A stretch of 64,000 bases of DNA from Mucilaginibacter glaciei (lineage in GTDB: Bacteria > Bacteroidota > Bacteroidia > Sphingobacteriales > Sphingobacteriaceae). Shown here piece after piece: positions 1 to 9,335 of this stretch. The number at the start of each line of letters is the position of its first letter. Within the stretch, counting starts at the first letter, position 1. The notes under the pieces are model-generated. The model was not told the DNA's origin and did no database searches. It saw only the letters and a program-made list of their open reading frames with translations. The translations under genes and the position numbers were made by a program. The stretch covers positions 310,001 to 374,000 of the forward strand of contig NZ_JACWMX010000004.1 in the NCBI RefSeq assembly GCF_014773245.1, written 5' to 3'.

Positions 1-1443
1 TTTTAGCCCATCTTTTAAGGATTGCTGTTTACTCCAGGTATCACCTGTTATAGGCATATATAACAAATTCGCTTTTTCGAATCCGGGGTTCCTGTTTTTA
101 ATAAACTTTAGCTGATTATAAATCACCACCGTGCCAACCAGTAATACAATAGAAACCATAAATTGAACAACGACCAATGTATTGCGAAACAGCAAATTAC
201 CGCCCATAGATTTTATGTTGCCCTTAAGCACTTTGACCGGGTTAAAGCCTGAAAGGAATAAAGCAGGATAACTACCCGAAATGAGCCCGGTTAGCAGGGC
301 AATTCCCGAAAGACTTATCCAAAATTTCGCATCCGATAGGTCTATAGCCAGTTTCCTATCGGCCAGCTGGTTAAATACAGGCAGGAATAAAGAGACTATA
401 GCTAAAGCAAATAGTAAGGATATAAAAGAAATAAACACAGATTCGCTTAAAAACTGAACGATTAGCTGCCCGCGGACAGCGCCTGCCACCTTGCGTAAGC
501 CGATTTCTTTAGCCCTGCGAGCCGACCGCGCGGTAGCAAGATTCATGAAATTGATGCAGGCAACCACAACTATTAAAATAGCAATTATAAAAAAAATATT
601 AACGTATTGCGCATTCCCCTGACCTGGAAAATCTCCTAATTTTGAGGGAGCGAGATGAATTTTGGTTAGCGGTTGCAATTCAAATAATGCGCTCATACCG
701 GGGTTATGTTTATGAAATATCTGATTGATATGTTTCTCTAATCCCAGTAAATTCGCAGCAGAAGGGTTAAAGTCTTTATCTAATTGCAAGAAGCTATAAA
801 AACTAAAATCATCCCAGGAGTTTTTTTGTAATCCATTATCTGTTCTGGCTAAAGACGCCATCGGCAGGATAAAGTCAAATTGAAGGTTTGAGTTAGCAGG
901 AATATTTGCAAAAACACCTGTTACTACAATATTATCTTTATTATCCTTCCTTAAAAATCTACCAACGGGATTTTGATCACCAAAATATTTTGAAGCCATC
1001 GCCTGTGTGATTAAAACCCCATCTACATTAGATAAAGCGGTTGCGCGGTCGCCTTGCACAAGAGGGAAAGAAAACACATCCATAAAACTCGGGTCTGCAT
1101 AAAACACTCGCTTCTCTTCAAACTTTTGGCTTCCTTTTTCAAATAGGGTGGTATTGGCCGAGCTTAGGCGGACAATATTTTTCACCGCCGGGATATCCGC
1201 CTTTAATCCAGCTGGCATACCTGATGGGGTAATGGCTGCTTTAAAATCACCAATGCTACTGGTTACCCGATAAATTTGACCGGCATTTGCATGGAACTTA
1301 TCGTAACTTAATTCATTTTGCACCCAGAGTAATATCAGGATACTCGCTGCCAGGCCTATGGCTAAACCCGCTATATTTAGCGCAGCGTAGGCTTTGTCCT
1401 TTAAAATGTTTCTGTAGGCGAGTTTCAAATAAGTTCTTAACAT
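1..1443 (-). CDS. ABC transporter permease, MacB/FtsX family (3' part cut by window edge)
   Basis: The reading frame is open from an ATG at 1441-1443 to the left edge, giving 481 codons of a protein that is usually about 780-800 residues. The N-terminus is typical of Bacteroidota MacB-like permeases: a basic start (MLRTYLKLAYRNILKD), a first membrane helix at about residues 20-40, then a periplasmic MacB_PCD domain. A second helix is followed by the motif NLATARSARRAKEIGLRK at about residues 300-317, which is characteristic of the FtsX cytoplasmic loop. The family forms inner-membrane permeases that work with a MacB-type ATPase, often exporting peptides or lipoproteins or transmitting stress signals. 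The substrate cannot be told from sequence. The second half of the protein lies outside the window. Confidence 0.9.
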   Translation of the reverse strand, partial: MLRTYLKLAYRNILKDKAYAALNIAGLAIGLAASILILLWVQNELSYDKFHANAGQIYRVTSSIGDFKAAITPSGMPAGLKADIPAVKNIVRLSSANTTLFEKGSQKFEEKRVFYADPSFMDVFSFPLVQGDRATALSNVDGVLITQAMASKYFGDQNPVGRFLRKDNKDNIVVTGVFANIPANSNLQFDFILPMASLARTDNGLQKNSWDDFSFYSFLQLDKDFNPSAANLLGLEKHINQIFHKHNPGMSALFELQPLTKIHLAPSKLGDFPGQGNAQYVNIFFIIAILIVVVACINFMNLATARSARRAKEIGLRKVAGAVRGQLIVQFLSESVFISFISLLFALAIVSLFLPVFNQLADRKLAIDLSDAKFWISLSGIALLTGLISGSYPALFLSGFNPVKVLKGNIKSMGGNLLFRNTLVVVQFMVSIVLLVGTVVIYNQLKFIKNRNPGFEKANLLYMPITGDTWSKQQSLKDGLK

Positions 1444-1671
1444 AATAACGTTGGTTAATGGTACTTACACGTTCAAATACGACGATGTATGCCAACAATG
1501 TTCAATAATAGCACCTTTTTTATAAACATCTAAAAAACAAATACTTACCATATTCTAAAGTCTGATCATGTTCGGTTCTGATACAATACCCGTTCGGTTA
1601 TGGTCATTTTTAAAGGATTATACCAACAGCTGTAGCCTACGCTTTGCGCTGGGCTATCAACTTTAATCCGC

Positions 1672-2058
1672 CTACTTAATTATCCGCACCGGTTTCTTGT
1701 GCTCGTCTATCGCTACAAAGGTGAAGCTGCCGTGTATAGCCAGCTCGCGGCCTTCGGCATACATTTGCTCTACGTATATCTCTACATTTACCTTCAGGCT
1801 GGTGTTACCTACATGGCTGATGCGGCCAATCAGTTCTACAATTGTACCCGCCGGGATGGCTTTCTTAAAGTCTATCTTATCGCTGCTTACGGTAACCATT
1901 ACCTGCCTGCTAAAGCGGGTGGCGGTAATGAAGGCTACCTCGTCCATCATGTGCATGGCGGTGCCGCCAAAAAGGGTATCGTAATGGTTGGTTGTGTTGG
2001 GGAATACCGCTTTAAAAATGCGGGTTTCTGATGCCTGGATCTTTTCTTCTACTGTCAT
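1672..2058 (-). CDS. Acyl-CoA thioesterase, hotdog fold (YciA/BACH-like)
   Basis: This is a 128-residue hotdog-fold protein. The stretch HMMDEVAFITATRF matches the helix and catalytic Asp region of YciA-type acyl-CoA thioesterases, and the strand order that follows (VMVTVSSDKIDFKKAIPAG) fits the fold. The family hydrolyses acyl-CoA to free acid and CoA in the cytoplasm; chain-length preference is not visible. A longer frame starts 24 nt upstream, but that start falls inside the hairpin at 2076-2118, so I chose the inner ATG (MTVEEK). The gene lies downstream of metE on the same strand, separated by that hairpin, so cotranscription is uncertain. Confidence 0.85.
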   Translation of the reverse strand: MTVEEKIQASETRIFKAVFPNTTNHYDTLFGGTAMHMMDEVAFITATRFSRQVMVTVSSDKIDFKKAIPAGTIVELIGRISHVGNTSLKVNVEIYVEQMYAEGRELAIHGSFTFVAIDEHKKPVRIIK

Positions 2059-2075
2059 AATTTTATGTTTATAAA

Positions 2076-2118
2076 GCCTCACCTAAATCCGCTCTAAACG
2101 AAAGGACTTAGGTGAGGC
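2076..2118. repeat. Inverted repeat 3' of metE
   Basis: GCCTCACCTAA at 2076-2086 is the exact reverse complement of TTAGGTGAGGC at 2108-2118. The inner arms (TCC/GGA) can also pair. The hairpin begins 7 nt after the metE stop. It lacks a clean U-tract on the minus strand, so it looks more like a dispersed palindromic repeat than a classical terminator. Confidence 0.75.
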
Positions 2119-2125
2119 ATGGTTA

Positions 2126-4450
2126 TTAAATAGTTGCAGGCTCGGCAATCGTAGCGCGCATTTCTTTAGCGGCAGCTACCATTTCAATCAAAGCCTTTTT
2201 GGCCTCGTCCCATCCGCGGGTCTTTAAGCCGCAATCTGGGTTTACCCAAAGCTGTGCTTCCGGGATAACGGCGCGTGCCTTTTTAAGCAGGTGTGTCATC
2301 TCGTTGCGGTTAGGCACACGGGGCGAATGGATATCATATACACCGGGGCCAATGTCATTAGGGTATTTAAACCCGGCAAAAACATCCAGCAGCTCCATTT
2401 GCGAGCGCGAGGTTTCTATCGTGATCACATCTGCATCCATATCGGCAATGCTTTGGATAATATCGTTAAATTCCGAATAACACATGTGCGTATGGATCTG
2501 CGTATCATCGGCCACGCCACTTGCCGAAATCCGGAAGGCCTTAACTGCCCAATGCAAATAAGTTGCCCAATCTGCTTTGCGTAACGGCAGGCCCTCGCGA
2601 ATAGCGGGCTCATCTATCTGGATGATCTTGATACCTGCAGTTTCCAAGTCCACCACTTCATCCCTTATGGCCAGCGCAATTTGCATACAGGTTTCAGAGC
2701 GGGGCTGATCATTCCGCACAAACGACCATTGTAGTATGGTTACCGGGCCGGTAAGCATCCCCTTCATCCACTTGCGGGTCAATGATTGTGCGTAGGCCGA
2801 CCATTTGACGGTCATTGCAACAGGGCGCGATACATCGCCATAAATAATGGGCGGTTTAACACAGCGACTGCCATAGCTTTGCACCCAACCATTTTGTGTA
2901 AAAGCGAAGCCGGCCAGCTGCTCGCCAAAGTATTCTACCATATCGTTACGCTCAAACTCACCGTGTACCAACACATCCAGGTCAATCTCTTCCTGCCATT
3001 TAACGGCTTTTTCGGTTTCCTCGGCAATATGTTTATCGTAATCTGCCTGGGTAATATTACCCTTTTTTAATTGAGCCCGCCAGCTGCGTACTTCGGCCGT
3101 TTGCGGGAACGAGCCTATTGTGGTAGTCGTATATAGCGGCAGTTGCAACAATTGCAGTTGTTTGAGTTTACGCGCGGTAAAAGCACTGTTCCGTTCGGCA
3201 TCCTGACCGGTAATGGCTGCAACGCGTTTTTTCACGGCTTGGTTATGGATCAGTACCGAACTTTTACGGGCGGCATGTGCATGCTTATTTTCGGCCAGTT
3301 TATAATGATGGCCCACACCCGCATTTGCCGACGCGAGATTTTTAAGCAGCACTACTTCGCTTACCTTTTGTTTGGCAAAGGCCAGCCATTGCTTGATTTC
3401 GGGCGTCAAAACAGCCTCGTTCTTTTCATTATTCAAATCGATCGGCGAGTGGATAAGCGAACAGGACGGTGTAATCCAAACCCTGTCATCGCCCAGTTTT
3501 TCTGTTGCCTGCGCGATGATAGCCAACGAGTGCACAAAATCATTCTTCCAGATATTGCGGCCATCAACCACACCTAATGAAAGAATAGTTTTCTCCGGCA
3601 GCAGATCCAACACCCCGCTCAACTGCTGCGGCGCGCGCACCAGGTCGATATGCAGGGCATCTACCGGTAGTGATGTGGCCAGCGCGGCGTTATCGCCCAG
3701 GCGCTCAAAATAAGTGGTCAGTAGAAACTTCAGTTTCGGGAAGGCCTTGCGCAACTGCCGGTAGGTATCGCGGTAAACCTGCTGTTCTTTCTCCGTCAGA
3801 TCGAGCGATAGGAAGGGCTCATCAAACTGGATCCATTCGGCACCCAGGTCTTTTAATTTATTCAGTATCTCCATATAAACCGGCAGCAGGTTTTTGATCA
3901 GATCTATTTTATCAAAGCCGGCCTCTTTTTCTTTGCCTAATAACAGGTACGATACCGGGCCTATCAGCACAGGTTTAGTAATGATGCCTAACTGTTTGGC
4001 CTCATAAAACTCATTGGTGGCCTTAGTAGAAAACAGCCTGAACTGCTGATCTTTATAAAACTCAGGTACTATATAGTGATAGTTGGTATCAAACCACTTG
4101 GTCATTTCCATCGCTACTACATCCAGCACATCTTTTTGATAACCACGGGCCATGGCAAAATAAAGGTCAAGTTCTTCGTTGCCTTGCTTCAAGATCACTT
4201 CGTTGTAGCGTTTGGGGATATTGCCAAACATCAGCGAATGATCAAGCACATGATCGTAATAAGAAAAATCGTTAGATGGGATCAGGTCTATCCCTGCATT
4301 CTTTTGTGTCTGCCAGTTTTCATGACGGATGTTTTTGCCCACGGTGAGCACATTTTTGAGTCCCGTTTTGCCTGCCCAGTAATTCTCGCAGACTTTCTTT
4401 AACTCGCGTTGGCCACCAATACGCGGGTAGCCCAGGTTTTGCGTTAACAT
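2126..4450 (-). CDS. metE: Cobalamin-independent methionine synthase
   Basis: MetE transfers the methyl group of 5-methyltetrahydropteroyltri-L-glutamate to homocysteine in the last step of methionine synthesis, in the cytoplasm. The 774-residue length is normal. The N-terminus (NLGYPRIGGQRELKK) binds folate. The C-terminal catalytic barrel has TTTIGSFPQT and the zinc-site segments HTHMCYSEF (His and Cys), the following ETSRS (Glu) and NPDCGLKTR (Cys). The start is the ATG at 4448-4450. About 190 nt upstream lies a cobalamin riboswitch, so expression should fall when B12 is available and a B12-dependent enzyme (MetH, presumably elsewhere) can take over. Confidence 0.98.
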   Translation of the reverse strand: MLTQNLGYPRIGGQRELKKVCENYWAGKTGLKNVLTVGKNIRHENWQTQKNAGIDLIPSNDFSYYDHVLDHSLMFGNIPKRYNEVILKQGNEELDLYFAMARGYQKDVLDVVAMEMTKWFDTNYHYIVPEFYKDQQFRLFSTKATNEFYEAKQLGIITKPVLIGPVSYLLLGKEKEAGFDKIDLIKNLLPVYMEILNKLKDLGAEWIQFDEPFLSLDLTEKEQQVYRDTYRQLRKAFPKLKFLLTTYFERLGDNAALATSLPVDALHIDLVRAPQQLSGVLDLLPEKTILSLGVVDGRNIWKNDFVHSLAIIAQATEKLGDDRVWITPSCSLIHSPIDLNNEKNEAVLTPEIKQWLAFAKQKVSEVVLLKNLASANAGVGHHYKLAENKHAHAARKSSVLIHNQAVKKRVAAITGQDAERNSAFTARKLKQLQLLQLPLYTTTTIGSFPQTAEVRSWRAQLKKGNITQADYDKHIAEETEKAVKWQEEIDLDVLVHGEFERNDMVEYFGEQLAGFAFTQNGWVQSYGSRCVKPPIIYGDVSRPVAMTVKWSAYAQSLTRKWMKGMLTGPVTILQWSFVRNDQPRSETCMQIALAIRDEVVDLETAGIKIIQIDEPAIREGLPLRKADWATYLHWAVKAFRISASGVADDTQIHTHMCYSEFNDIIQSIADMDADVITIETSRSQMELLDVFAGFKYPNDIGPGVYDIHSPRVPNRNEMTHLLKKARAVIPEAQLWVNPDCGLKTRGWDEAKKALIEMVAAAKEMRATIAEPATI

Positions 4451-4639
4451 TTCTTTTAATGATTAAATAAATAAATCGGTTAAAAGCACTTTAACTCAAC
4501 TTCGCAATGCGACGGGTGTGATTTGATGGAAAGAGAAAGGCGCGCGCAGGTACATGCAAAGGCAATTTAACCTCGCAATAAATTAAACGCACCATACCTG
4601 ACCAATGCTTCAAACCGCGAAAGCACTGTCAATTCGGTA

Positions 4640-4835
4640 TAAGGCAGGTCTCCTGACTCGTAACATTTTTGCCGCCCTTCCCATCCTGTTTTATTGGGAC
4701 AGTGGGCATTGCTGGCAAAAACCTTTTTGTGTTACTTACAGTTGCGCGACAGCTCGTGATTTGCACACGATTCCCTATTAATTCACAATTAAGCAAAACC
4801 TATACCGGTTGATGAAGGAAAGTAAAGAACTTACA
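4640..4835 (-). promoter_or_regulatory. Cobalamin (B12) riboswitch controlling metE
   Basis: On the minus strand the conserved core reads AGGGAAtcg, then a segment GCTGTCGCGCAACTGTAA, and finally the B12-box GAGTCAGGAGACCTGCC (plus-strand 4643-4659). These are hallmark elements of the cobalamin riboswitch (Rfam Cobalamin class), in the right order and spacing. The 5' boundary is approximate. The roughly 190 nt between the aptamer and metE must hold the expression platform; I could not resolve a clear terminator or anti-Shine-Dalgarno structure there. Confidence 0.93.
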
Positions 4836-4842
4836 TCGGCAG

Positions 4843-4850
4843 CAAAGGTA
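4843..4850 (-). promoter_or_regulatory. Likely -7 box of the metE transcript
   Basis: CAAAGGTA on the plus strand reads TACCTTTG on the minus strand, an exact match to the Bacteroidota TAnnTTTG box. It lies just upstream of the riboswitch aptamer, so the transcript would begin near 4837. No convincing -33 TTG is seen at the usual distance. Confidence 0.5.
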
Positions 4851-4920
4851 GGCAATAGGGTTGAGGATTAGGCGGGGAAATTGCAAGGCAACTCAACCCG
4901 AATGCGCTTCTATTTCCTAA

Positions 4921-5143
4921 CCCTCTTTTCGCCTCAGGCGAAGAGAGGGTCGCGTAAGGAGTGCCGCGGGGTGAGTTGTTTGCGCGTTTGCACTCACCCC
5001 GGCTACGCTACGCTGGTCGACCCTCTCTCCACAAGTGGAAAGAGGGTTAAGAAATGAGAAAAGAAAACGTAGCCTCACCCTCTTTCCGCCGTAGGCGAAG
5101 AGAGGGTCGGGCACGGAGTGCCGCGGGGTGAGTTGTTTGCGCG
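4921..5143. repeat. Three-copy palindromic repeat cluster 3' of marC
   Basis: This non-coding stretch between metE and marC holds three related units of about 60-66 bp. Units at 4921-4986 and 5078-5143 are direct copies. Each starts with a hairpin of CCCTCTTT...AGAGAGGG type and ends with GCCGCGGGGTGAGTTG. A third, diverged unit at about 4992-5050 lies in the opposite orientation, so neighbouring units form larger inverted repeats. The cluster ends 1 nt before the marC stop codon. A 65-codon frame across it is an artefact of the repeat. Confidence 0.85.
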
Positions 5144-5144
5144 C

Positions 5145-5816
5145 TTATATCTTAAATATCGCCTTTAACCCGCTGATGCCTATTTGTAAGCCTACGCAAA
5201 AGATCAGGAACGCCGAGATGCGGTTAACAATATTTTCGCCGTTTGGGCCCAGGTAACGGATGATAGTTTTGGTATTGAGGTAAAAGAAAAAGATCATCAA
5301 ACACAATACTAATATGGAGATCATGATGGCGCCGGTGTGCATATAATAGTCGGCGCTACCAAAATCGGCGCGGTGTGCGCTCAGGGTAAACAGTACGGAG
5401 ATAGTGCCCGCCCCGGTGGTAGCCGGGAAGGTGATAGGATAAAAAAGCTTATTGGCAATGTGGCTGTAGGCCGATACCTCGGGATTATTGTCCAGGTCTT
5501 CTGACGAGCTGCGTTGCGCATCTGATGAAAGGAACTCCCAGCCCATTTTACAGATCATGATGCCCCCGGCCAGCTGCACTACCGGGATAGAAATGCCAAA
5601 TAAGCTTAGGATGTATTGCCCCGCGAAAAGCGAAACGGTACAAACTAAAAAGGCGTAAAATGTGATCTGGGTAACGGCGGTACGCTTATCTTTATTGGCA
5701 AGGTTTTCAAAATAAGGGCTCACCATAAAAGCCGAACCGATAGGGTTAACTACCGGGAACAACGCGATAATGCCGATAAACACCAGGTGTACAAACTCTT
5801 CATATAACTGCGGCAT
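5145..5816 (-). CDS. MarC family integral membrane protein
   Basis: This is a 223-residue protein with about six hydrophobic segments. It has the MarC-family signature near the N-terminus (FIGIIALFPVVNPIGSAFM) and a matching second-half segment (ITFPATTGAGTISVLFTL). The length is normal for the family (about 200-220). MarC proteins are inner-membrane proteins once linked to multiple antibiotic resistance and now mostly regarded as of unknown transport function. The gene has no obvious operon partner. Its stop is followed immediately by a repeat cluster. Confidence 0.9.
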   Translation of the reverse strand: MPQLYEEFVHLVFIGIIALFPVVNPIGSAFMVSPYFENLANKDKRTAVTQITFYAFLVCTVSLFAGQYILSLFGISIPVVQLAGGIMICKMGWEFLSSDAQRSSSEDLDNNPEVSAYSHIANKLFYPITFPATTGAGTISVLFTLSAHRADFGSADYYMHTGAIMISILVLCLMIFFFYLNTKTIIRYLGPNGENIVNRISAFLIFCVGLQIGISGLKAIFKI

Positions 5817-6035
5817 AGGCGGCGTGTTTTTCAGCTAAGGTAAAATTAAAAGTAATTATTTTCGCATGGTGCATGGCATCAAAGGCATCACAAGCGTGGA
5901 CGTTTGCGGTAGCAAATGAAAATTTAACTCGGCTTTCTCTCCCCTTAAAATTACGCCTTTATTCCCACCAATGTTAAATCTCTATCATCATTTTTTATTC
6001 TGCCACAAATCAGTTAAATTGCAATAATTAAGTTC

Positions 6036-6066
6036 TTGTAAATCATCCGGATAAACTTTACTTTTG
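6036..6066 (+). promoter_or_regulatory. Promoter of the TPR-protein gene
   Basis: TTG at 6036-6038, a 20-nt spacer and TACTTTTG at 6059-6066 match the Bacteroidota housekeeping consensus (TTG, 19-21 nt, TAnnTTTG) fully. Transcription should start near 6072, leaving a leader of about 33 nt before the ATG at 6106. Confidence 0.75.
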
Positions 6067-6105
6067 CATACCAGTTAATTTTACTATACCACGACGAAAA
6101 TTTAG

Positions 6106-6726
6106 ATGCGATATATCATTTTAGTACTCCTTTGCGCACTTAACCTTACTGCTTCGGCACAATGGTGGCGCGGCGACTTTAAAGACCACAAACGTGCGCT
6201 GCCCATTGCACAGGTTAAACCGCTCAAGTTTAAACTTAGTACCTCGCCGGCAATATTTGCTAAACAGAAAATTGCTAAAGTGCCGCTGGTACGCACCGCC
6301 TATAACCTCGATGCTTCCGAGCGTACGGTGATGAAGTCGGCGCAGCATAACATGCGTTTTCGCCAATATGACCTGGCCAGTTATGATTTTAGCGAACTGG
6401 CAAAGATCTATGTATTGGAAAACCGCCTGTCTGAAGCTAAATGGTACTACCTGCAAAGTATCCAGCTTTCTAAACAGATGAACGATAACCCGCATACTAT
6501 CACTAATCTGGTAAATCTGGGCATGATCAAAGCTGATCTGGGCGACCTTGCACAGGCACAGCAAGACCTGGCCGAAGCCCGCGAGCTGGCTTTCAGCAAC
6601 AGCCGTATGGACGATGTAAGGTTAATTGATGCCAAGGTACGGTTTGTAAAAAGCAATAAGATCTGGCTCCCTAAATCAGAATTGCGCTACGCCGAAGCTA
6701 TCGAAGCCTTAAATAAGGCACAGTAA
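6106..6726 (+). CDS. Exported TPR-like repeat protein, function unknown
   Basis: This is a 206-residue protein with a clear signal peptide (MRYIILVLLCALNLTASAQ, likely cut after ASA). Residues of about 85-170 form helix pairs with TPR-like spacing (for example YDLASYDFSELAKIYVLENRLSEAKWYYLQ, written here as two short helices: YDFSELAKIYV and LSEAKWYYLQ; then LVNLGMIKADLGDLAQAQQD). It is probably periplasmic and mediates protein contacts. It has its own strong promoter and no clear operon partner, so no specific role can be given. Confidence 0.8.
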   Translation: MRYIILVLLCALNLTASAQWWRGDFKDHKRALPIAQVKPLKFKLSTSPAIFAKQKIAKVPLVRTAYNLDASERTVMKSAQHNMRFRQYDLASYDFSELAKIYVLENRLSEAKWYYLQSIQLSKQMNDNPHTITNLVNLGMIKADLGDLAQAQQDLAEARELAFSNSRMDDVRLIDAKVRFVKSNKIWLPKSELRYAEAIEALNKAQ

Positions 6727-7024
6727 TTTCATAACCGGTAGCTGCCTTACAGGCGGTGCTCAACAATAAATACTTTGTTTAAACCGTTTTATGTATGATT
6801 TATACATAGGCAATAGGAGTTAAAGCAGTCTTGTTTACAGGCACTTTGTAACAATTGCGTAAAATGCCCGTCGTATTATTAAACAAACCAAACATTATTG
6901 TAATATTGTTATTCAGTATATAGTGGGACGGCCTTTAAGCTGTCTCTTTTTTTATATTGCAAAACTAAAAAAGGCACAAGTATTGATGTTTCATCCCCAG
7001 TCCGATCTTAATAGTGTAAAAGAT

Positions 7025-9160
7025 ATGTTCAAGAAATTATATTTAGTGGCTATAATGGCTGCCGCGCTGGCTTGTAATGCTGCGCCTTCTAAACCTGTAC
7101 ACATCCGTAAAGCCGGCGGGACAGACCTTGTACCCGATGAGCAGCAGAGTGTAGTTTGCAGGCAGGTAGCCACCCTGGTTACCGGTTATAACTACAAAAA
7201 AGTTCCGTTAAATGATTCGATATCGACTATCATTTATAACCATTATTTAAAAAAACTGGATGAGAACCACAGCTACCTTTTGGCCAGCGACATCAAAGAT
7301 TTTGATAAATACAAACTGGTTTTTGACGATGATATTAAGGCCGGTAACCTGGATAACGCCTTTTACATTTTTAATGTGTTCCAAAAACGTTACAACGAAT
7401 ATGTGACATTTTCTATCGCACAGTTAAGCAAAGACTTCGACTTTACTAAAAACGAAACCTTTACTTATGATCGCGACAGTCTGCCTTACCCGGCAAATGA
7501 AGATGAGATCCATACGCTTTGGGCACAACGCGTAAAGTATGATTTGCTTAACCTGCAGCTAACCGGCAAAACATTGGCCGCTAACAAAGAAACGCTTAAA
7601 AAACGTTATACCAACATCCTTTCGCAAAGCAACAAGCTATCTAATCAAGACGTTTTCCAGGCCTTTATGGATGCCTTTACTGAGGCTATCGACCCGCATA
7701 CCAATTACTTTAACCCATCTAATGCGGCTAACTTTAATATAGATATGTCGCGCTCATTAGAAGGTATCGGTGCTACGCTGGCTTCAGAAAGCGAGTACGT
7801 TACCATCAAATCGATCGTACCGGGCGGCCCTGCCGATAAAAGCAAATTGGTAAATATCGATGATCGTATCATCGGTGTAGCGCAAGGCAAAACAGGCGCT
7901 TTCCAGGATATTGTAGGTTGGAGAATTGAAAACGCAATCGCTTTGATCCGTGGATCTAAAGGCACATTAGTACGCTTGCAGCTGTTATCCAAAGGAAATA
8001 CCGCCACAGGTAAATTACGGACTATAGAACTGACACGCGAAAAGATCATACTGAAGGATATCTCGGCCAAGAAAGAGATCCGCACTTACAACAATAATGG
8101 CAAGATCACTAAAATTGGTATTATATCTATCCCGGCCTTTTACCTTGATTTTAACGATTACAAAGCCGGTAACCCTAACTACAAAAGCACCACACGTGAC
8201 GTAAGGCTGATTATAGATACCCTGAAACGTGAAAACGTGGACGGTGTAGTTATTGACTTGCGTGAGAACGGCGGTGGGTCTTTAATAGAAGCGATTGAAC
8301 TTACCGGCCTGTTCATCAAAACCGGCCCGGTTGTGCAGGTACGTGATGCCCGTAACCAGGTAGAGGTTGACCCTGACGAAGACCCGGCCATTGCTTACAG
8401 CGGCCCGTTGGCTATAATGGTTGATAGGTTTAGTGCTTCGGCATCAGAGATCTTCTCGGCAGCTATACAGGATTACGGCCGCGGCTTAATAGTGGGTACC
8501 CAAACTTATGGCAAGGGCTCTGTACAAAACGCTATTGACCTGGATAAGGTAATTAACCCAACTATTAAAGATCGCTTATTATCTATCGCCGGTAAAAATA
8601 AATCGGTAGCTACGGGCAGCCAGAACAAATTTGGCCAGCTGAATTTAACTATCGCTAAGTTTTACCGTATCAGCGGCGGTGCAACACAGCATAAAGGCGT
8701 AATACCCGATGTTTCCTTCCCTTCAGTTATTCCTTTAGATAAATATGGCGAAGACACCGAGCCATCGGCCATGCCTTATGACGTGATCGCTAAAACAGAT
8801 TTCACCAAGGCAGGCGACTTTACTTCGGTATTGCCCGAATTGAAAAAATTGCATGAGCAACGGATGAGCAACAGTGATAGTTACAAATATTTATTAGCAG
8901 ATATTGCCGACGCTAAGAAACGCGATGGCGAAAAAACAGTAACACTTAACGAGGCTGCATTAAAACAAAAACGCGACGACGACGAGAAATTATTCCTGGA
9001 GAAGAACAACGCTCGCCGCACTGCCATGGGTTTACCGGCATTGAAAAAAGGCCAGACCAAACCAAAGAATGAAGACCTCGACTTCTTGAAAAAAGAAGCG
9101 GGCCAAATCTTGACAGATTACATCACAATGGATAATAAAATGAGCGTTATCAAAAAATAA
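7025..9160 (+). CDS. C-terminal processing protease, S41 family (Prc/Tsp-like)
   Basis: The protein degrades or trims envelope proteins from their C-termini. The order is an N-terminal helical domain, a PDZ domain (GIGATLASESEYVTIKSIV, about residues 245-330), the S41 core with the Ser motif FSASASE (residues 469-475) and the Lys motif YGKGSVQN, and a C-terminal domain as in E. coli Prc. A longer frame opens at 6923, but the ATG at 7025 gives a proper signal sequence with a lipobox-like ALAC (Cys17), so I chose it. The gene stands alone and ends in a terminator. Confidence 0.93.
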   Translation: MFKKLYLVAIMAAALACNAAPSKPVHIRKAGGTDLVPDEQQSVVCRQVATLVTGYNYKKVPLNDSISTIIYNHYLKKLDENHSYLLASDIKDFDKYKLVFDDDIKAGNLDNAFYIFNVFQKRYNEYVTFSIAQLSKDFDFTKNETFTYDRDSLPYPANEDEIHTLWAQRVKYDLLNLQLTGKTLAANKETLKKRYTNILSQSNKLSNQDVFQAFMDAFTEAIDPHTNYFNPSNAANFNIDMSRSLEGIGATLASESEYVTIKSIVPGGPADKSKLVNIDDRIIGVAQGKTGAFQDIVGWRIENAIALIRGSKGTLVRLQLLSKGNTATGKLRTIELTREKIILKDISAKKEIRTYNNNGKITKIGIISIPAFYLDFNDYKAGNPNYKSTTRDVRLIIDTLKRENVDGVVIDLRENGGGSLIEAIELTGLFIKTGPVVQVRDARNQVEVDPDEDPAIAYSGPLAIMVDRFSASASEIFSAAIQDYGRGLIVGTQTYGKGSVQNAIDLDKVINPTIKDRLLSIAGKNKSVATGSQNKFGQLNLTIAKFYRISGGATQHKGVIPDVSFPSVIPLDKYGEDTEPSAMPYDVIAKTDFTKAGDFTSVLPELKKLHEQRMSNSDSYKYLLADIADAKKRDGEKTVTLNEAALKQKRDDDEKLFLEKNNARRTAMGLPALKKGQTKPKNEDLDFLKKEAGQILTDYITMDNKMSVIKK

Positions 9161-9188
9161 TACAATCTATTCAATCGATTTTAAAGAG

Positions 9189-9217
9189 AGCTGCGAAATT
9201 TCGCAGTGCTTTTTTTA
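9189..9217 (+). terminator. Rho-independent terminator of the S41 protease gene
   Basis: The palindrome CTGCGAAATTTCGCAG at 9191-9206 is followed by TGCTTTTTTT. It lies 30 nt after the stop codon. Confidence 0.8.
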
Positions 9218-9335
9218 ACTAAAATATTTTGAAATAATCTGAAACAGATCGAAATAGATAGAAGAAATTAGAGATTTTTAGAGGTGTTTTTGTTCGATTA
9301 AAACCAATTCGTTTGTCAGAGGTTGTAATTAAACT

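Noticed and set aside
3143..3577. 144-codon frame on the plus strand within metE
   Set aside because: It is an antisense shadow of the metE coding frame, with no supporting signals.
4917..5114. 65-codon minus-strand frame
   Set aside because: It runs through the palindromic repeat cluster and its two ends repeat each other; not a gene.
6790..6808. Palindrome TATGTAT-N5-ATACATA as a possible operator
   Set aside because: A single short AT-rich palindrome with no second copy or recognised regulator; could be chance.
6923..7024. Upstream extension of the S41 protease
   Set aside because: The extra 34 residues precede a proper signal peptide and include a weak hairpin with a T-run (about 6927-6955), more like leader sequence.
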